DNA of 64,000 nucleotides from Scandinavium sp036409475 (GCF_036409475.1 NZ_JAYRCK010000009.1:95195-159194); one strand, 5' to 3'; positions 7,700 through 16,830 are shown, counted from the first letter of the stretch. Notes: generated from the letters alone by a model not told the origin. Numbers and translations are program-made.

Positions 7700-8812
7700 A
7701 TGCCTCGTTTTGCTCTGAGTTTACTTCTGGGTTCATTGATTCTCTCGTCCGTTCTGCAAGCCGCAGAGGTTCAGGTTGAGGTCTTACAACGCAAGCTCGA
7801 TCATCCCTGGTCGCTGGCTTTTCTGCCTGATAATCAAGGTCTGTTGATCACGCTGCGCGGGGGGCAGCTACGCCTGTGGCAACAAGGGAAAGGGCTGTCT
7901 GACCCGATTGTCGGTGTTCCGCGAGTGTGGGCGAATGGGCAGGGTGGGCTGCTGGATGTGGTGCTGGCTCCTGATTTCGCACAATCACGCCGTGTGTGGC
8001 TGAGCTATGCCGAAGTGGGCGATGACGGCAAAGCAGGCACCGCCGTGGGTTACGGCCGGTTGAGCGACGATCACAGCAGAATCGAGGCTTTTCAGGTAGT
8101 TTTCCGCCAAATGCCTAAGCTTTCGACCGGGAACCATTTCGGGGGGCGGCTGGTGTTTGACGGCAAGGGCTACCTGTATATCGGTTTGGGGGAAAATAAC
8201 CAGCGGCCCACCGCGCAGGAGCTCGACAAACTGCAGGGCAAAGTTGTCCGCCTGACGCAAGACGGCAAGGTGCCAGCGGATAACCCCTTTGTCGGGCAGA
8301 AAGGCGCCAGACCTGAAATCTGGTCTTATGGCATCCGTAACCCGCAGGGCATGGCGATGAACCCGTGGAGCAATGTGCTGTGGCTTAATGAGCACGGGCC
8401 GAAAGGCGGGGATGAAATCAACATCCCGGAACGGGGGAAAAATTACGGCTGGCCGTTGGCCACCCATGGCGTGAACTACAGCGGTTTACCCATTCCGGAA
8501 GCGAAGGGCAAAACGGTGGCGGGCACTGAAGCGCCGCTGTTTTTCTGGAAACAGTCACCCGCAGTGAGCGGAATGGCGTTCTATAACAACGCGAAGTTTC
8601 CACAATGGCAGCACAAGCTGTTTGTCGGTGCGTTGAAGGACCAGGACGTGATTGTTCTGAACGTTGACGGCAATAAAGTGACCGAACAGGAACGCATTCT
8701 GGGTGACAGGAAGCAGCGGATACGCGACGTGCGTGTTGGACCCGACGGTTATCTCTATGTCTTGACCGACGAGTCCGATGGCGAGTTACTGAAAGTCAGC
8801 CCGGCGTCCTGA
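7700..8812 (+). CDS. yliI: soluble aldose sugar dehydrogenase, PQQ-dependent (YliI/Asd)
   Basis: The 370-residue product has a signal peptide of about 20 residues (FALSLLLGSLILSSVLQA) and a six-bladed GDH/SorB-type beta-propeller. Recognisable blocks are HPWSLAFLPD, GQGGLLDVVLAPDF, the active-site region TGNHFGGRLVFDGKGYLYIGLGE, YGIRNPQGMA and LNEHGPKGGDEIN. E. coli YliI oxidises a range of aldoses in the periplasm with PQQ as cofactor, and apoenzyme predominates because E. coli makes no PQQ. A ribosome site (AAGGAGA) lies at about 7688. It is convergent with gstB, with only two bases between the stop codons, the arrangement also seen in E. coli. Confidence 0.95.
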   Translation: MPRFALSLLLGSLILSSVLQAAEVQVEVLQRKLDHPWSLAFLPDNQGLLITLRGGQLRLWQQGKGLSDPIVGVPRVWANGQGGLLDVVLAPDFAQSRRVWLSYAEVGDDGKAGTAVGYGRLSDDHSRIEAFQVVFRQMPKLSTGNHFGGRLVFDGKGYLYIGLGENNQRPTAQELDKLQGKVVRLTQDGKVPADNPFVGQKGARPEIWSYGIRNPQGMAMNPWSNVLWLNEHGPKGGDEINIPERGKNYGWPLATHGVNYSGLPIPEAKGKTVAGTEAPLFFWKQSPAVSGMAFYNNAKFPQWQHKLFVGALKDQDVIVLNVDGNKVTEQERILGDRKQRIRDVRVGPDGYLYVLTDESDGELLKVSPAS

Positions 8813-8814
8813 GA

Positions 8815-9441
8815 TCAGGTGACCGGGATCATCACCACGTTTTGATAAGCCGGACGGCGTGACAGCTGCTGATACCAGCGCTGTAAGTTCGGATGTGGCT
8901 GCCAGGTTTTGACCGTTTCGAACAGGTTGTAGATGAACGGAGCGACGGCGATGTCACCCGGGCCAAACTCGTCGCCGGAGAGCCACTGACGGTCAGCAAG
9001 TTCAGCATCAAGGATCGCCAGCAGTTTTTCACACTGCACAATCCCGGCGTCTATCGCTGCCTGATCGCGTTGTTCAGGTGGCGTTCTGACCAGCCCCATC
9101 AAAATGACGCGGTGCGCCGGGGAAAGGCTGCCATTGGCCCAGTCCATCCACTTCTCACCCTGCGCACGAATAACCGGATTATCCTGCCACAGGCGTTTTT
9201 GCCCGTACTGTGCAGCCAGATAACGGACGATAGTATTCGATTCCCAAAGCGTTATCCCGGCTTCGTCATCATGCAGAAGGGGCACCAGCCCGTTGGGGTT
9301 TTTGGCGAGGTATTCAGGGTCGTGATTGAGGCCAAATTCCAGCCCGGCGAGGATCTGGTCGTAAGGAAGGTCGAGCTCTTCCAGCGTCCAGCGTACTTTT
9401 TTGACATTCGTTGAGTTGTTTCTGCCCCACAGCGTAATCAT
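8815..9441 (-). CDS. gstB: glutathione S-transferase GstB (YliJ)
   Basis: I place the start at 9441, not at the upstream in-frame ATG at 9633. This gives 208 residues, the E. coli GstB length, begins ITLWGRNNSTNVKKV as expected, and has GGAG just before it. The N-terminal thioredoxin-fold half (to about 80) carries NPNGLVPLL and the WESNTIVRYLA turn. The C-terminal helical half carries LSGDEFGPGDIAVAPFIYNLF. E. coli GstB has an N-terminal cysteine-free active site and acts on bromoacetate-like electrophiles. It is expected in the cytosol as a dimer. Confidence 0.94.
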   Translation of the reverse strand: MITLWGRNNSTNVKKVRWTLEELDLPYDQILAGLEFGLNHDPEYLAKNPNGLVPLLHDDEAGITLWESNTIVRYLAAQYGQKRLWQDNPVIRAQGEKWMDWANGSLSPAHRVILMGLVRTPPEQRDQAAIDAGIVQCEKLLAILDAELADRQWLSGDEFGPGDIAVAPFIYNLFETVKTWQPHPNLQRWYQQLSRRPAYQNVVMIPVT

Positions 9442-9682
9442 GAGATCTCCACTAAACAGCGCATCAATGAAGTCGCCATGGTGAAATAAAATCAACCCAG
9501 GCACAACCACGATCAAAAAAATTGCCCGGATTTCAGCACAACCCGCCGTTCTTGCGTAAACTTTAAAAACTTTACCAACGCATTGTTTCTTTAAGATCAT
9601 TTCTGCGCTATTACTCACCGCCAGTTGTTGCACGGCTTCGGTGACGTAGCGTGTATTTGGAATGGATACTTGGGTGGCTTTT

Positions 9683-10891
9683 ATGACGCGTACTGTAGTT
9701 TCTCCCCGCGGCCTGGCGGCAGGCTCTCTGATTTTACTTCTCCTGGCCCCTGCCGTGCAGGCGGCAGACGCTGTTCAACAACCCGGCGCGCCAACCGTCG
9801 ATGCCAAAGCGTGGATCCTGATGGATTACGCCAGCGGCAAAGTGCTGAGTGAAGGCAACGCTGACGAAAAGCTCGACCCGGCAAGCCTGACCAAAATCAT
9901 GACCAGCTACGTGGTCGGCCAGGCTATCAAAGCAAACAAAATCAAACTGACCGATATGGTCACCGTGGGTAAAGATGCCTGGGCGACAGGAAACCCGGCG
10001 CTGCGTGGCTCTTCAGTGATGTTCCTGAAGCCAGGCGATCAGGTCTCCGTTGAAAACCTCAACAAAGGGGTGATCATTCAGTCCGGGAACGATGCCTGTA
10101 TCGCGCTGGCCGATTACGTCGCGGGCAGTCAGGACTCCTTCATTAGCCTGATGAACGGCTATTCGCAGAAACTGGGTCTGACCAACACCACCTTTAAAAC
10201 CGTCCACGGGCTGGATGCACCAGGCCAGTTCAGTACAGCACGCGATATGGCGCTGCTGACCAAAGCGATGATCCACGACGTGCCGGATGAGTATGCCATC
10301 CACAAAGAGAAAGAATTCACGTTCAACAACATCAAACAGCCGAACCGTAACCGTCTGCTGTGGAACACCAGCCTCGGCGCGGACGGGGTTAAAACCGGCA
10401 CCACCGCAGGCGCGGGCTATAACCTGGTGTCTTCTGCACAACAGGGCGACATGCGTTTGATTGCCGTGGTATTAGGCACCAAAACCGACCGTATTCGTTT
10501 TAATGAATCCGAAAAACTGCTGACCTGGGGCTTCCGTTTCTATGAAACCGTCACCCCAATCAAGCCCGATGCGACGTTTGTGGAGCAGCGCGTGTGGTAC
10601 GGCGACAGCAGCCAGGCCAAACTCGGGGCAGGCGAAGCCGGTTCCATCACCCTGCCACGCGGCCAGTTGAAAAACCTCAAGGCCAGCTTCACGCTGAACG
10701 AGCCGCAGCTGACGGCTCCGCTGGCGAAAGGGCAGGTGGTCGGGACCATCGATTTTAAACTGAACGACAAGACCATTGAGCAGCGTCCGCTGATTGTCAT
10801 GGAAGCGGTGAACGAAGGCGGGTTCTTTAACCGAATGATGGATTTCGTGCTGATGAAATTCCACCAGTGGTTCGGGAGCTGGTTCTCTTAA
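9683..10891 (+). CDS. dacC: D-alanyl-D-alanine carboxypeptidase PBP6
   Basis: The ATG at 9683 gives 402 residues and a clean signal peptide (about 1-27, ending in AVQA); an in-frame ATG at 9662 would add seven residues. Penicillin-binding motifs are intact: S68-L-T-K71 in DPASLTKIM, S134-G-N136, and K237-T-G239 in GVKTGTT. A PBP5-type C-terminal beta domain follows (about 290-370), then an amphipathic membrane anchor ending in MKFHQWFGSWFS. PBP6 trims the terminal D-Ala from pentapeptides on the periplasmic side of the inner membrane. The gene is followed by a REP cluster and by convergent deoR. Confidence 0.97.
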   Translation: MTRTVVSPRGLAAGSLILLLLAPAVQAADAVQQPGAPTVDAKAWILMDYASGKVLSEGNADEKLDPASLTKIMTSYVVGQAIKANKIKLTDMVTVGKDAWATGNPALRGSSVMFLKPGDQVSVENLNKGVIIQSGNDACIALADYVAGSQDSFISLMNGYSQKLGLTNTTFKTVHGLDAPGQFSTARDMALLTKAMIHDVPDEYAIHKEKEFTFNNIKQPNRNRLLWNTSLGADGVKTGTTAGAGYNLVSSAQQGDMRLIAVVLGTKTDRIRFNESEKLLTWGFRFYETVTPIKPDATFVEQRVWYGDSSQAKLGAGEAGSITLPRGQLKNLKASFTLNEPQLTAPLAKGQVVGTIDFKLNDKTIEQRPLIVMEAVNEGGFFNRMMDFVLMKFHQWFGSWFS

Positions 10892-10907
10892 CTGAGCGAC
10901 AATTTTT

Positions 10908-10980
10908 TGCCCGGCGGCGCTGTGCTTGCCGGGCCTACGCGGTGTTTGTAGGCTGGGTCAGCGCAGCGCCACCCGGCTGT
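10908..10980. repeat. REP/BIME element between dacC and deoR
   Basis: Two imperfect inverted units of the REP type (GCCCGGCGGCGCT...GCCGGGCCTAC, then GTAGGCTGGGTCAGCG...GCCACCCGGC) lie in the convergent intergenic space. Such palindromes often protect 3' ends of mRNA and mark gene ends in enterobacteria. Confidence 0.75.
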
Positions 10981-10990
10981 TTCACAGCTC

Positions 10991-11752
10991 TCAATCAAAC
11001 AGCAGCTTAATGCCACGCTGTTTCGCCAGTGCCGTCACCTCGTCATCCGGACGGCGGTCGCTGGCAATCACGTCAAAACAACTCAGCTCACCCATTCGCG
11101 CCGGGCGCACTTTGCCAAACTTGCTGTGATCAACCACCAGCACGTGCTTCTGCGCACTTTTCAACGCCCAGTGTTTCACCGGCAGCTCATCCAGGTTAAA
11201 ACAGGTGGCACCGTGCTGAACATGCACGCCAGCAGCGGAGTAATAGGCAATATCAGGGCACAGATGGCTCAGCGTATCTTCAGGGCTTAACGGTTTGAAG
11301 ATGGCGTTGCTGGCGTGGAATTCGCCGCCGCATAAAATCACCCGACACTGTGGCTTTTCTTGCAGAGAGAGAAAGGTATTCAGGGAATAGCAAACCCCGG
11401 TAAAAGGGAGTTCATTATCGATGGCATCAATGATCCACGGCGTGGTCGTGCCGCAGTCAAAAAACGCCATTTGATGGGCTTTCAGCAGTTGGGCTGCGTG
11501 GCGCGCGGCCTGGCGCTTTTCATCCACCAGACGGGTTTTCTGGTCGCTCAGCAGATAGTGGCTGGCGCTGCGGGGTTCCAGCACCACATAACCGCCCAGT
11601 AACACCACCGGGCCGCTATGCTGGGTCAGGTCGCGACGAATGGTCATTTCCGACACGCCCAGCAACGTGGACGCCTCTTTCAGATGCAGCTTATCGCTAC
11701 GCTTCAGTGCCTGAATAAGCTGGCTGATACGAACGTCGCGGCGCGTTTCCAT
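10991..11752 (-). CDS. deoR: deoxyribonucleoside regulon repressor DeoR
   Basis: The 253-residue DeoR-family regulator has an N-terminal winged helix-turn-helix (about 5-58, with SKASTLL-type GVSEMTIRRDL recognition helix) and a C-terminal sugar-phosphate sensing domain. The sensing domain shows FFDCGTTTPWII near 114-125, LCGGEFHASNAIFKP near 155-169 and the ending VVDHSKFGKVRPARMGEL. It closely matches E. coli DeoR (252 residues), which represses deoCABD, nupG and tsx and is released by deoxyribose-5-phosphate. It is convergent with dacC, as in E. coli. Confidence 0.95.
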   Translation of the reverse strand: METRRDVRISQLIQALKRSDKLHLKEASTLLGVSEMTIRRDLTQHSGPVVLLGGYVVLEPRSASHYLLSDQKTRLVDEKRQAARHAAQLLKAHQMAFFDCGTTTPWIIDAIDNELPFTGVCYSLNTFLSLQEKPQCRVILCGGEFHASNAIFKPLSPEDTLSHLCPDIAYYSAAGVHVQHGATCFNLDELPVKHWALKSAQKHVLVVDHSKFGKVRPARMGELSCFDVIASDRRPDDEVTALAKQRGIKLLFD

Positions 11753-11826
11753 AAAACCCCTGTGTCCCGAAATGCCCCCTGCATCAGGCAGAGGGTCAGG
11801 CGACGATTTTACCTGTGCGTTACCGC

Positions 11827-12435
11827 TTAGTCACGCACCCAGCCTTTACGAATCGGCAGTGAAAAGCAAAAACGATAGAGTGCGCGTAAACGCTGATAGA
11901 GTGCGTCACCCAATGTGTTCCACATCACTTGTGCCGCCAGGCAGCCGCTAAGGCCGGACAGGAAGCCGCCCACCATATCCAGCGGCCAGTGCACGCCAAG
12001 ATAGACGCGAGACCAGGCAATCGCGCAGCCGATAACCAGCATCAGCACGCCAGACCACAGGCGATGCCAGAACAAAAATGCTAAGGCAAAAGTGAAAATG
12101 ACGGTGCCATGATCGCTTGGGAAAGAGTCATCTGCGGCGTGATGCAGGAAGTTATAGCCCACTCCGTCAACAAACGGACGATCGTGCGGATAAACATGCC
12201 CAATCACCCAGGAGAGCAGCAGGCTGGTGCCGATGGCCATCGCAATCTTGATAACCAGTTTACGCTGCGCGCTCACCTGAGCACGCGGGCCCCAAAGCCA
12301 CAGAATAGCGGCCAGCAGCGGTACGATGGAGATCAAATCCTTAGCGATAAAAATCGCCAGTGAAATCATCCACTGCGGTGAGGCAGGCGTGGCGTTAATC
12401 CAGTAAAACAGCGAGTAATTCAAATTTTCCAGCAT
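11827..12435 (-). CDS. ybjG: undecaprenyl-diphosphatase YbjG
   Basis: The 202-residue PAP2-family membrane phosphatase has about five or six transmembrane segments. The three catalytic motifs of the family are visible: HDRPF (motif 1 region), FPSDHGT (motif 2) and SRVYLGVHWPLD (motif 3). It dephosphorylates undecaprenyl diphosphate on the periplasmic face, recycling the lipid carrier for peptidoglycan and other polymers, in parallel with UppP and PgpB. Length and ending (LPIRKGWVRD) match E. coli YbjG. It lies downstream of deoR's start on the same strand, with about 75 bases between. Confidence 0.95.
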   Translation of the reverse strand: MLENLNYSLFYWINATPASPQWMISLAIFIAKDLISIVPLLAAILWLWGPRAQVSAQRKLVIKIAMAIGTSLLLSWVIGHVYPHDRPFVDGVGYNFLHHAADDSFPSDHGTVIFTFALAFLFWHRLWSGVLMLVIGCAIAWSRVYLGVHWPLDMVGGFLSGLSGCLAAQVMWNTLGDALYQRLRALYRFCFSLPIRKGWVRD

Positions 12436-12709
12436 AGCTTGCGGACTCTTACAGTTTGATGACGCTCATTACCTTAAAAATCGAAGCCGGGATGGTAAAG
12501 GGAGACTGTCTTAATTGTCCGGCGGTTAGGGTGTCCTGCAGAACGAGTCTGCCTGACGCTGTATAAACGCGGACTATATGAGGCAAAACTTAAGTGAAGC
12601 TTAATCACGTAAAATCGTGCTGTAACAGAGTGTTTCGCGCACTTTTTGCTATCGTCGTTTTGTCTCATTCATTACACTTCTCGCGATATTTTCATCGTTA
12701 AGAGATTTT

Positions 12710-13939
12710 ATGCTCAACCACTCACTTTCTGGCAAACGCCTCAGTCGTCAGGCGTTACTTTTCCCGCTTTGTCTGGTGCTGTACGAATTTTCCACTTACA
12801 TCGGTAATGACATGATCCAACCGGGCATGTTGACGGTGGTGGAACAATTCCAGGCCGGCACCGAATGGGTGCCAACCTCAATGACTGCCTATCTCGCGGG
12901 CGGGATGTTTTTACAGTGGCTGCTGGGGCCGCTGTCGGACCGTATTGGCCGTCGCCCGGTGATGCTGACCGGCGTGGTGTGGTTCATCATCACCTGCCTG
13001 GCGACGTTGCTGGCGCAAAACATCGAACAGTTCACTATCCTGCGTTTTTTGCAGGGCATCAGCCTGTGCTTCATTGGTGCGGTCGGCTATGCCGCGATTC
13101 AGGAATCGTTTGAGGAAGCAGTGTGTATCAAAATCACTGCGTTGATGGCGAACGTGGCGTTGATTGCACCGCTGCTTGGCCCGCTGGTGGGTGCGGCGTG
13201 GGTGCATTTTGCACCCTGGGAAACCATGTTTGTGCTCTTCGCGGCGCTGGCGCTGATTTCCTTCTTTGGCCTGCAACGGGCGATGCCAGAGACGGCAACG
13301 CGCCTTGGCGAGAAGCTGTCTGTCAAAGCGCTGGGGAAAGATTACGGCCTGGTGTTGAAAAACCTGCGTTTCGTTGCCGGAGCGCTGGCGACGGGCTTTG
13401 TCAGCCTGCCGCTGCTGGCGTGGATTGCTCAATCGCCAGTGATCATTATCAGCGGCGAACAGGCCAGCACTTATGAGTACGGTTTGTTGCAGGTGCCGAT
13501 TTTCGGTGCGCTGATTGTTGGCAACGTCACCCTGGCAAAACTGACCTCACGTAAGACGGTGCGCTGGCTGATTATCGCGGGCGGCTGGCCAATTCTATTT
13601 GGCCTGATCCTCGCCGCGGCCGCCACGGTTGTCTCTTCTCACGCGTATTTGTGGATGACCGCCGGGCTGAGTTTCTACGCCTTCGGTATCGGCATTGCCA
13701 ATGCAGGCCTGGTTCGCTTGACGCTGTTCGCCAGCGACATGAGCAAAGGCACCGTTTCAGCAGCAATGGGCATGTTACAGATGCTGATTTTCACCGTCGG
13801 CATTGAAGTGAGCAAACACGCCTGGCAGCACGGCGGCAACGGCTTGTTCAGTCTGTTTAACCTGGCAAATGGGGTTATCTGGCTGGCGCTGATTATCTAC
13901 TTCCTGAAGGATAAATCGGTCGGCAGTTCGCAGCAGTGA
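12710..13939 (+). CDS. mdfA: multidrug efflux MFS transporter MdfA (Cmr)
   Basis: The 409-residue protein has twelve predicted transmembrane segments and is nearly colinear with E. coli MdfA (410). The membrane-embedded acidic residue E26 is in VLYEFSTYIG. The MFS motif A loop reads GPLSDRIGRRPVM, motif B is in FLQGISLCF and motif C is near APLLGPLVGA. MdfA exchanges protons for cationic, neutral and zwitterionic drugs such as chloramphenicol, ethidium and fluoroquinolones at the inner membrane, and gives some alkali tolerance. It is preceded by an AT-rich gap of 274 bases containing its promoter and followed by REP sequences. Confidence 0.96.
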   Translation: MLNHSLSGKRLSRQALLFPLCLVLYEFSTYIGNDMIQPGMLTVVEQFQAGTEWVPTSMTAYLAGGMFLQWLLGPLSDRIGRRPVMLTGVVWFIITCLATLLAQNIEQFTILRFLQGISLCFIGAVGYAAIQESFEEAVCIKITALMANVALIAPLLGPLVGAAWVHFAPWETMFVLFAALALISFFGLQRAMPETATRLGEKLSVKALGKDYGLVLKNLRFVAGALATGFVSLPLLAWIAQSPVIIISGEQASTYEYGLLQVPIFGALIVGNVTLAKLTSRKTVRWLIIAGGWPILFGLILAAAATVVSSHAYLWMTAGLSFYAFGIGIANAGLVRLTLFASDMSKGTVSAAMGMLQMLIFTVGIEVSKHAWQHGGNGLFSLFNLANGVIWLALIIYFLKDKSVGSSQQ

Positions 13940-13941
13940 CG

Positions 13942-14058
13942 GGACATTGCCGGGCGGCACGTTGTTTGCCCGGCCTACAAACCCTACATAGCGTAGGCCG
14001 GATTTGTAGGCCGGATAAGCGATAGCGCCATCCGGCTTCGAAGCGCCATCCGGCATTA
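13942..14058. repeat. REP/BIME cluster between mdfA and ybjI
   Basis: At least four alternating REP-like palindromic units (TTGCCGGGCGGC...GCCCGGCCTACAA, GTAGGCCGGAT...GATAGCGCCATCCGGC, and a further CGCCATCCGGCAT) fill the convergent space. The GTAGGCCGGATAAGCG block is the standard enterobacterial REP consensus. Confidence 0.85.
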
Positions 14059-14069
14059 ATCAGCGCACC

Positions 14070-14885
14070 TTATCCACAAAAAGGCGCTTCCCGATTTAAA
14101 ATCTGATCGATAACCTGCAACACACCCTCCTCGTTATTGTGTGGCGCACGATGATTCGCCGCTTCAACCGCCGCTTCACAGGCATTCGCCATCGCAAAGC
14201 CAAAGCCCGCCTGACGTAACATTTCCAGATCGTTTCCGCTGTCGCCGAACGCCACTACTTCGCTGTCATCAATGCCCCAGCGTGCCTGCAACAGACGCAG
14301 ACCATTGGCTTTGTGCACGCCAGGAATGATCAGGTCGATATTGCCGTGGCCGGTGGTGACTGCGGTCATCATGTCGCCCACGCCTTCATGCAGGGCTTTC
14401 TGGATTTCAGGCACTAAACGGTCGGGCAGATTCAGGCCAAACTTCAGGAAGGTATCGTCGATATTGTCGAAGGTATCGACCAGTTCCAGACGGTGGTAAT
14501 ACAGCGCCGCCATCGCTTTTAATTCGTCGTTGTAGTGTTTCAGGGTGTAGGCGCTGCGTTTCCCGCAGGCGATGATTTCGACATCCGGCAGGGTATGCAG
14601 AAAATCGACCACTTTGCTGAAATGCTCCGGGGAAAGCTCGCAGTTAAACACGTCTTCTCCGGCGTCTCGCACCCAGCCGCCATTTTCGGCGACGAAGGCA
14701 ATCTCATGTGCAATCTCCGGGAAGAAGGAGATGAGTTGCCAGTACTGGTTGCCGCTGGCGACTACAAAACGAATGCCCTGGTCCTTTATCTTTTGATACT
14801 GAGCGAGAAAGCGCGCTCGGTTATAGCGCTTTTCGTCGCTGAGAAACGTTCCATCCATATCCACGGCAATCAGTTTGATGCTCAT
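14070..14885 (-). CDS. ybjI: HAD-family phosphatase YbjI
   Basis: This 271-residue Cof-type haloacid dehalogenase phosphatase has motif I at residues 8-12 (D8-M-D10-G-T), motif II in FVVASGNQ, and motif IV in VVAFGDSGNDLEMLRQAG. A C2-type cap domain lies between. E. coli YbjI dephosphorylates the riboflavin precursor 5-amino-6-(5-phospho-D-ribitylamino)uracil, along with sugar phosphates and FMN. The start overlaps the stop of ybjJ by four bases (ATGA), so the two are translationally coupled on one minus-strand transcript. Confidence 0.95.
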   Translation of the reverse strand: MSIKLIAVDMDGTFLSDEKRYNRARFLAQYQKIKDQGIRFVVASGNQYWQLISFFPEIAHEIAFVAENGGWVRDAGEDVFNCELSPEHFSKVVDFLHTLPDVEIIACGKRSAYTLKHYNDELKAMAALYYHRLELVDTFDNIDDTFLKFGLNLPDRLVPEIQKALHEGVGDMMTAVTTGHGNIDLIIPGVHKANGLRLLQARWGIDDSEVVAFGDSGNDLEMLRQAGFGFAMANACEAAVEAANHRAPHNNEEGVLQVIDQILNREAPFCG

Positions 14886-16087
14886 GAGGCACTCTCCGTT
14901 ACAGGTTCAGATTCAGGTTTGGCGACCGCGCGGGCAACCAGTGCGGCGATAATCACCAGGCTCAGTACCGCCAGCATGGCGCTACGCAGGCCATAATGTT
15001 CGCCGAGGAAGCCTAGCAGCGGTGGGCCAACCAAAAATGCCAGGTAGCCAGTTGTTGCTACTACGCTGACGCGTGTTGGGGCATCCGGGCCGGTGTCGCT
15101 GGCGGCGGAAATGGTGAGAGGGAAGCCTAACGACGCGCCAAGTCCCCAGAGGATCACCGACACGCCAGCAATCCAGTCCACATCCACAAAGATAATTAAT
15201 GCGATGCCCAGCGCACCCATAATGGCGCTGGCGCGGACGACCGCCACGCGGCTGTAGCGATCGATAAACCAGCCGCCGGTGAAGCGTCCTACCGTCATGC
15301 CCAGCGTGAAACCGGCGTAAATCAGTGAACCGGAAGTTGGGCTGAAACCGTGTCCATCCACCATCAGCAGCGGCAGCCAGTCGTTGGCTGAGCCTTCGGC
15401 AAACGCCATCGCCAGCACCACCACGCCAATCAGCATTAACTGACCATCGCGATAAAACGGCACGCCTTTCTCGTGGTGTTCGGCATTCTCCGACGAGTTT
15501 TTGCCTGTGCCTTCGGGAATGGCTTTGATGGCGATGATAATCGGTGCAATGCCGACCAGAGCCGCCAGCAGAATGTGGATCGTGGCGGACAGGCCAAAGG
15601 CGGTCAGCGCCATGCCGATGCCCGCACCGACCAGCGTGCCGAAGCTGTAAAAGCCGTGCATCATCGGCAGCACGGTTTTATTCATTTCACGCTCAACCGC
15701 CGCGCCTTCGACGTTAATCGCCACTTCAGCCGCGCCAAAACTGCCGCCAAACACCATCAGACCAAAGGCAAAGAAAACAGGCGAGGCGAGCCACAGCGCG
15801 AGACTAAGCATCACCATGCCGACCAGCGCACAAGACATGGTGGTGCGAATGACTTTGCGGGTGCCGAAGCGCTTAACCAGCCACGCCGAGCAGAGAATGC
15901 CGCTCATCGAACCAATCGACAGGCCGAACAAGACGATGCCCATGCCCGCGGTGTTAACAGACAGAATGTCACGAATGGCGGGCGTACGCGTGGCCCACGA
16001 AGCCATCAGCAGCCCCGGTAAAAAGAAGAACATAAAGAGGGCCCACATGCGCAACTGCAGGGCTCTGCGTGAAGAGTGCGACGTCAT
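14882..16087 (-). CDS. ybjJ: MFS-type inner membrane transporter YbjJ
   Basis: I use the ATG at 16087, giving 401 residues as in E. coli. The longer frame, opening at 16267, would run through the rcdA operator. The protein has about twelve transmembrane segments. Conserved blocks include FFFLPGLLMASWATRTPAIRD at the start, GSANDWLPLLMVDGHGFSP in the middle and GFPLTISAASDTGPDAPTRV in the second half. The substrate is not established. It is divergent from rcdA, whose product very likely represses it through the shared palindrome at 16134. Confidence 0.9.
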   Translation of the reverse strand: MTSHSSRRALQLRMWALFMFFFLPGLLMASWATRTPAIRDILSVNTAGMGIVLFGLSIGSMSGILCSAWLVKRFGTRKVIRTTMSCALVGMVMLSLALWLASPVFFAFGLMVFGGSFGAAEVAINVEGAAVEREMNKTVLPMMHGFYSFGTLVGAGIGMALTAFGLSATIHILLAALVGIAPIIIAIKAIPEGTGKNSSENAEHHEKGVPFYRDGQLMLIGVVVLAMAFAEGSANDWLPLLMVDGHGFSPTSGSLIYAGFTLGMTVGRFTGGWFIDRYSRVAVVRASAIMGALGIALIIFVDVDWIAGVSVILWGLGASLGFPLTISAASDTGPDAPTRVSVVATTGYLAFLVGPPLLGFLGEHYGLRSAMLAVLSLVIIAALVARAVAKPESEPVTESAS

Positions 16088-16133
16088 CCGTAAACAGCCT
16101 GTGAAAAAAGAGGGAGAGACAACACTAGCAAGG

Positions 16134-16153
16134 TTGTGTACATTTGTACACAA
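16134..16153. promoter_or_regulatory. palindromic operator between ybjJ and rcdA
   Basis: There is a perfect 9+2+9 inverted repeat: TTGTGTACA, TT, TGTACACAA. It lies 18 bases before the rcdA start and 46 bases before the divergent ybjJ start. TetR-family regulators normally bind such sites next to their own gene, so this is the likely binding site of RcdA for both promoters. Confidence 0.75.
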
Positions 16154-16171
16154 ATCGCAGGAGGAAAAATT

Positions 16172-16714
16172 ATGGCTCGCCGACCGAACGATCCGCAGCG
16201 CCGGGAGAGGATCCTGCAGGCCACGCTGGACACTATTACCCGTCACGGTATTCAGGCCGTCACGCACCGTAAAATTGCGGATTGCGCCGACGTGCCGCTG
16301 GGTTCAATGACTTATTATTTCAGCGGCATTGATGCCTTGCTGGAAGAGGCGTTTACAGGTTTCACCGATGAAATGCTGGTGCAGTATCAGGCCTTTTTTG
16401 CCGAGGTGAAGACGCTCGAACAAGCGTGCGATGCGATAACCGATCTCATCTTTAGCGCGCAGGTGACGACCACCCGCAATATGGAACTGATGTATCAACT
16501 GTATGCCTTCATCGGTTGCAAACCTGCGCTCAAGACAGTGATGCAAAACTGGATGCAGGGCAGCCAGAAGGTGCTGGAACAGTGGTTTGATCCGGCTACA
16601 GCTCGCGCGCTGGATGCGTTTATTGAGGGCATGACGCTGCATTTTGTCACCGACCGTAAACCGCTCAGCAGGGCAGAAATCCGCGAGATGGCTGGAAGGA
16701 TAGCGGGGCTGTAA
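16172..16714 (+). CDS. rcdA: TetR-family regulator RcdA (YbjK)
   Basis: The start at 16172 has AGGAGG directly upstream and gives 180 residues (E. coli RcdA 178). The N-terminal TetR helix-turn-helix is clear: RRERILQATLDTITRHG, then VTHRKIADCADVPLGSMTYYFSGIDALL. The C-terminal ligand domain contains MELMYQLYAFIGCKPALK and ARALDAFIEGMTLHFVTDRKPL. In E. coli RcdA activates csgD and so favours curli and biofilm formation, and acts on several stress genes. It is divergent from ybjJ with a perfect palindrome in between. Confidence 0.92.
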   Translation: MARRPNDPQRRERILQATLDTITRHGIQAVTHRKIADCADVPLGSMTYYFSGIDALLEEAFTGFTDEMLVQYQAFFAEVKTLEQACDAITDLIFSAQVTTTRNMELMYQLYAFIGCKPALKTVMQNWMQGSQKVLEQWFDPATARALDAFIEGMTLHFVTDRKPLSRAEIREMAGRIAGL

Positions 16715-16794
16715 ACGTGTTGAAACTTAAGGTTGTATCTAATCCTGGGGGCAGGTCAGGGAAGATCAAGTTACGCGAGGGGCGGCAGACAAAG

Positions 16795-16830
16795 AAAAAC
16801 CCGCAAAGCCTTGGCTGGTACGGGTTTTAT
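16795..16830 (+). terminator. terminator-like hairpin at the left edge of the prophage remnant
   Basis: AAACCCG pairs with CGGGTTT across an inner AGCC/GGCT stem, followed by TTTAT. It lies 80 bases after the rcdA stop. It could end rcdA transcription or be phage-derived. Confidence 0.55.

Noticed and set aside
9442..9633. A 272-residue version of GstB
   Set aside because: The N-terminal addition has no counterpart in the family and lacks a ribosome site; the start at 9441 has GGAG.
16087..16267. A 461-residue version of YbjJ starting upstream
   Set aside because: The extra 60 codons run antisense through the rcdA start and operator; the 401-residue form matches the E. coli length.
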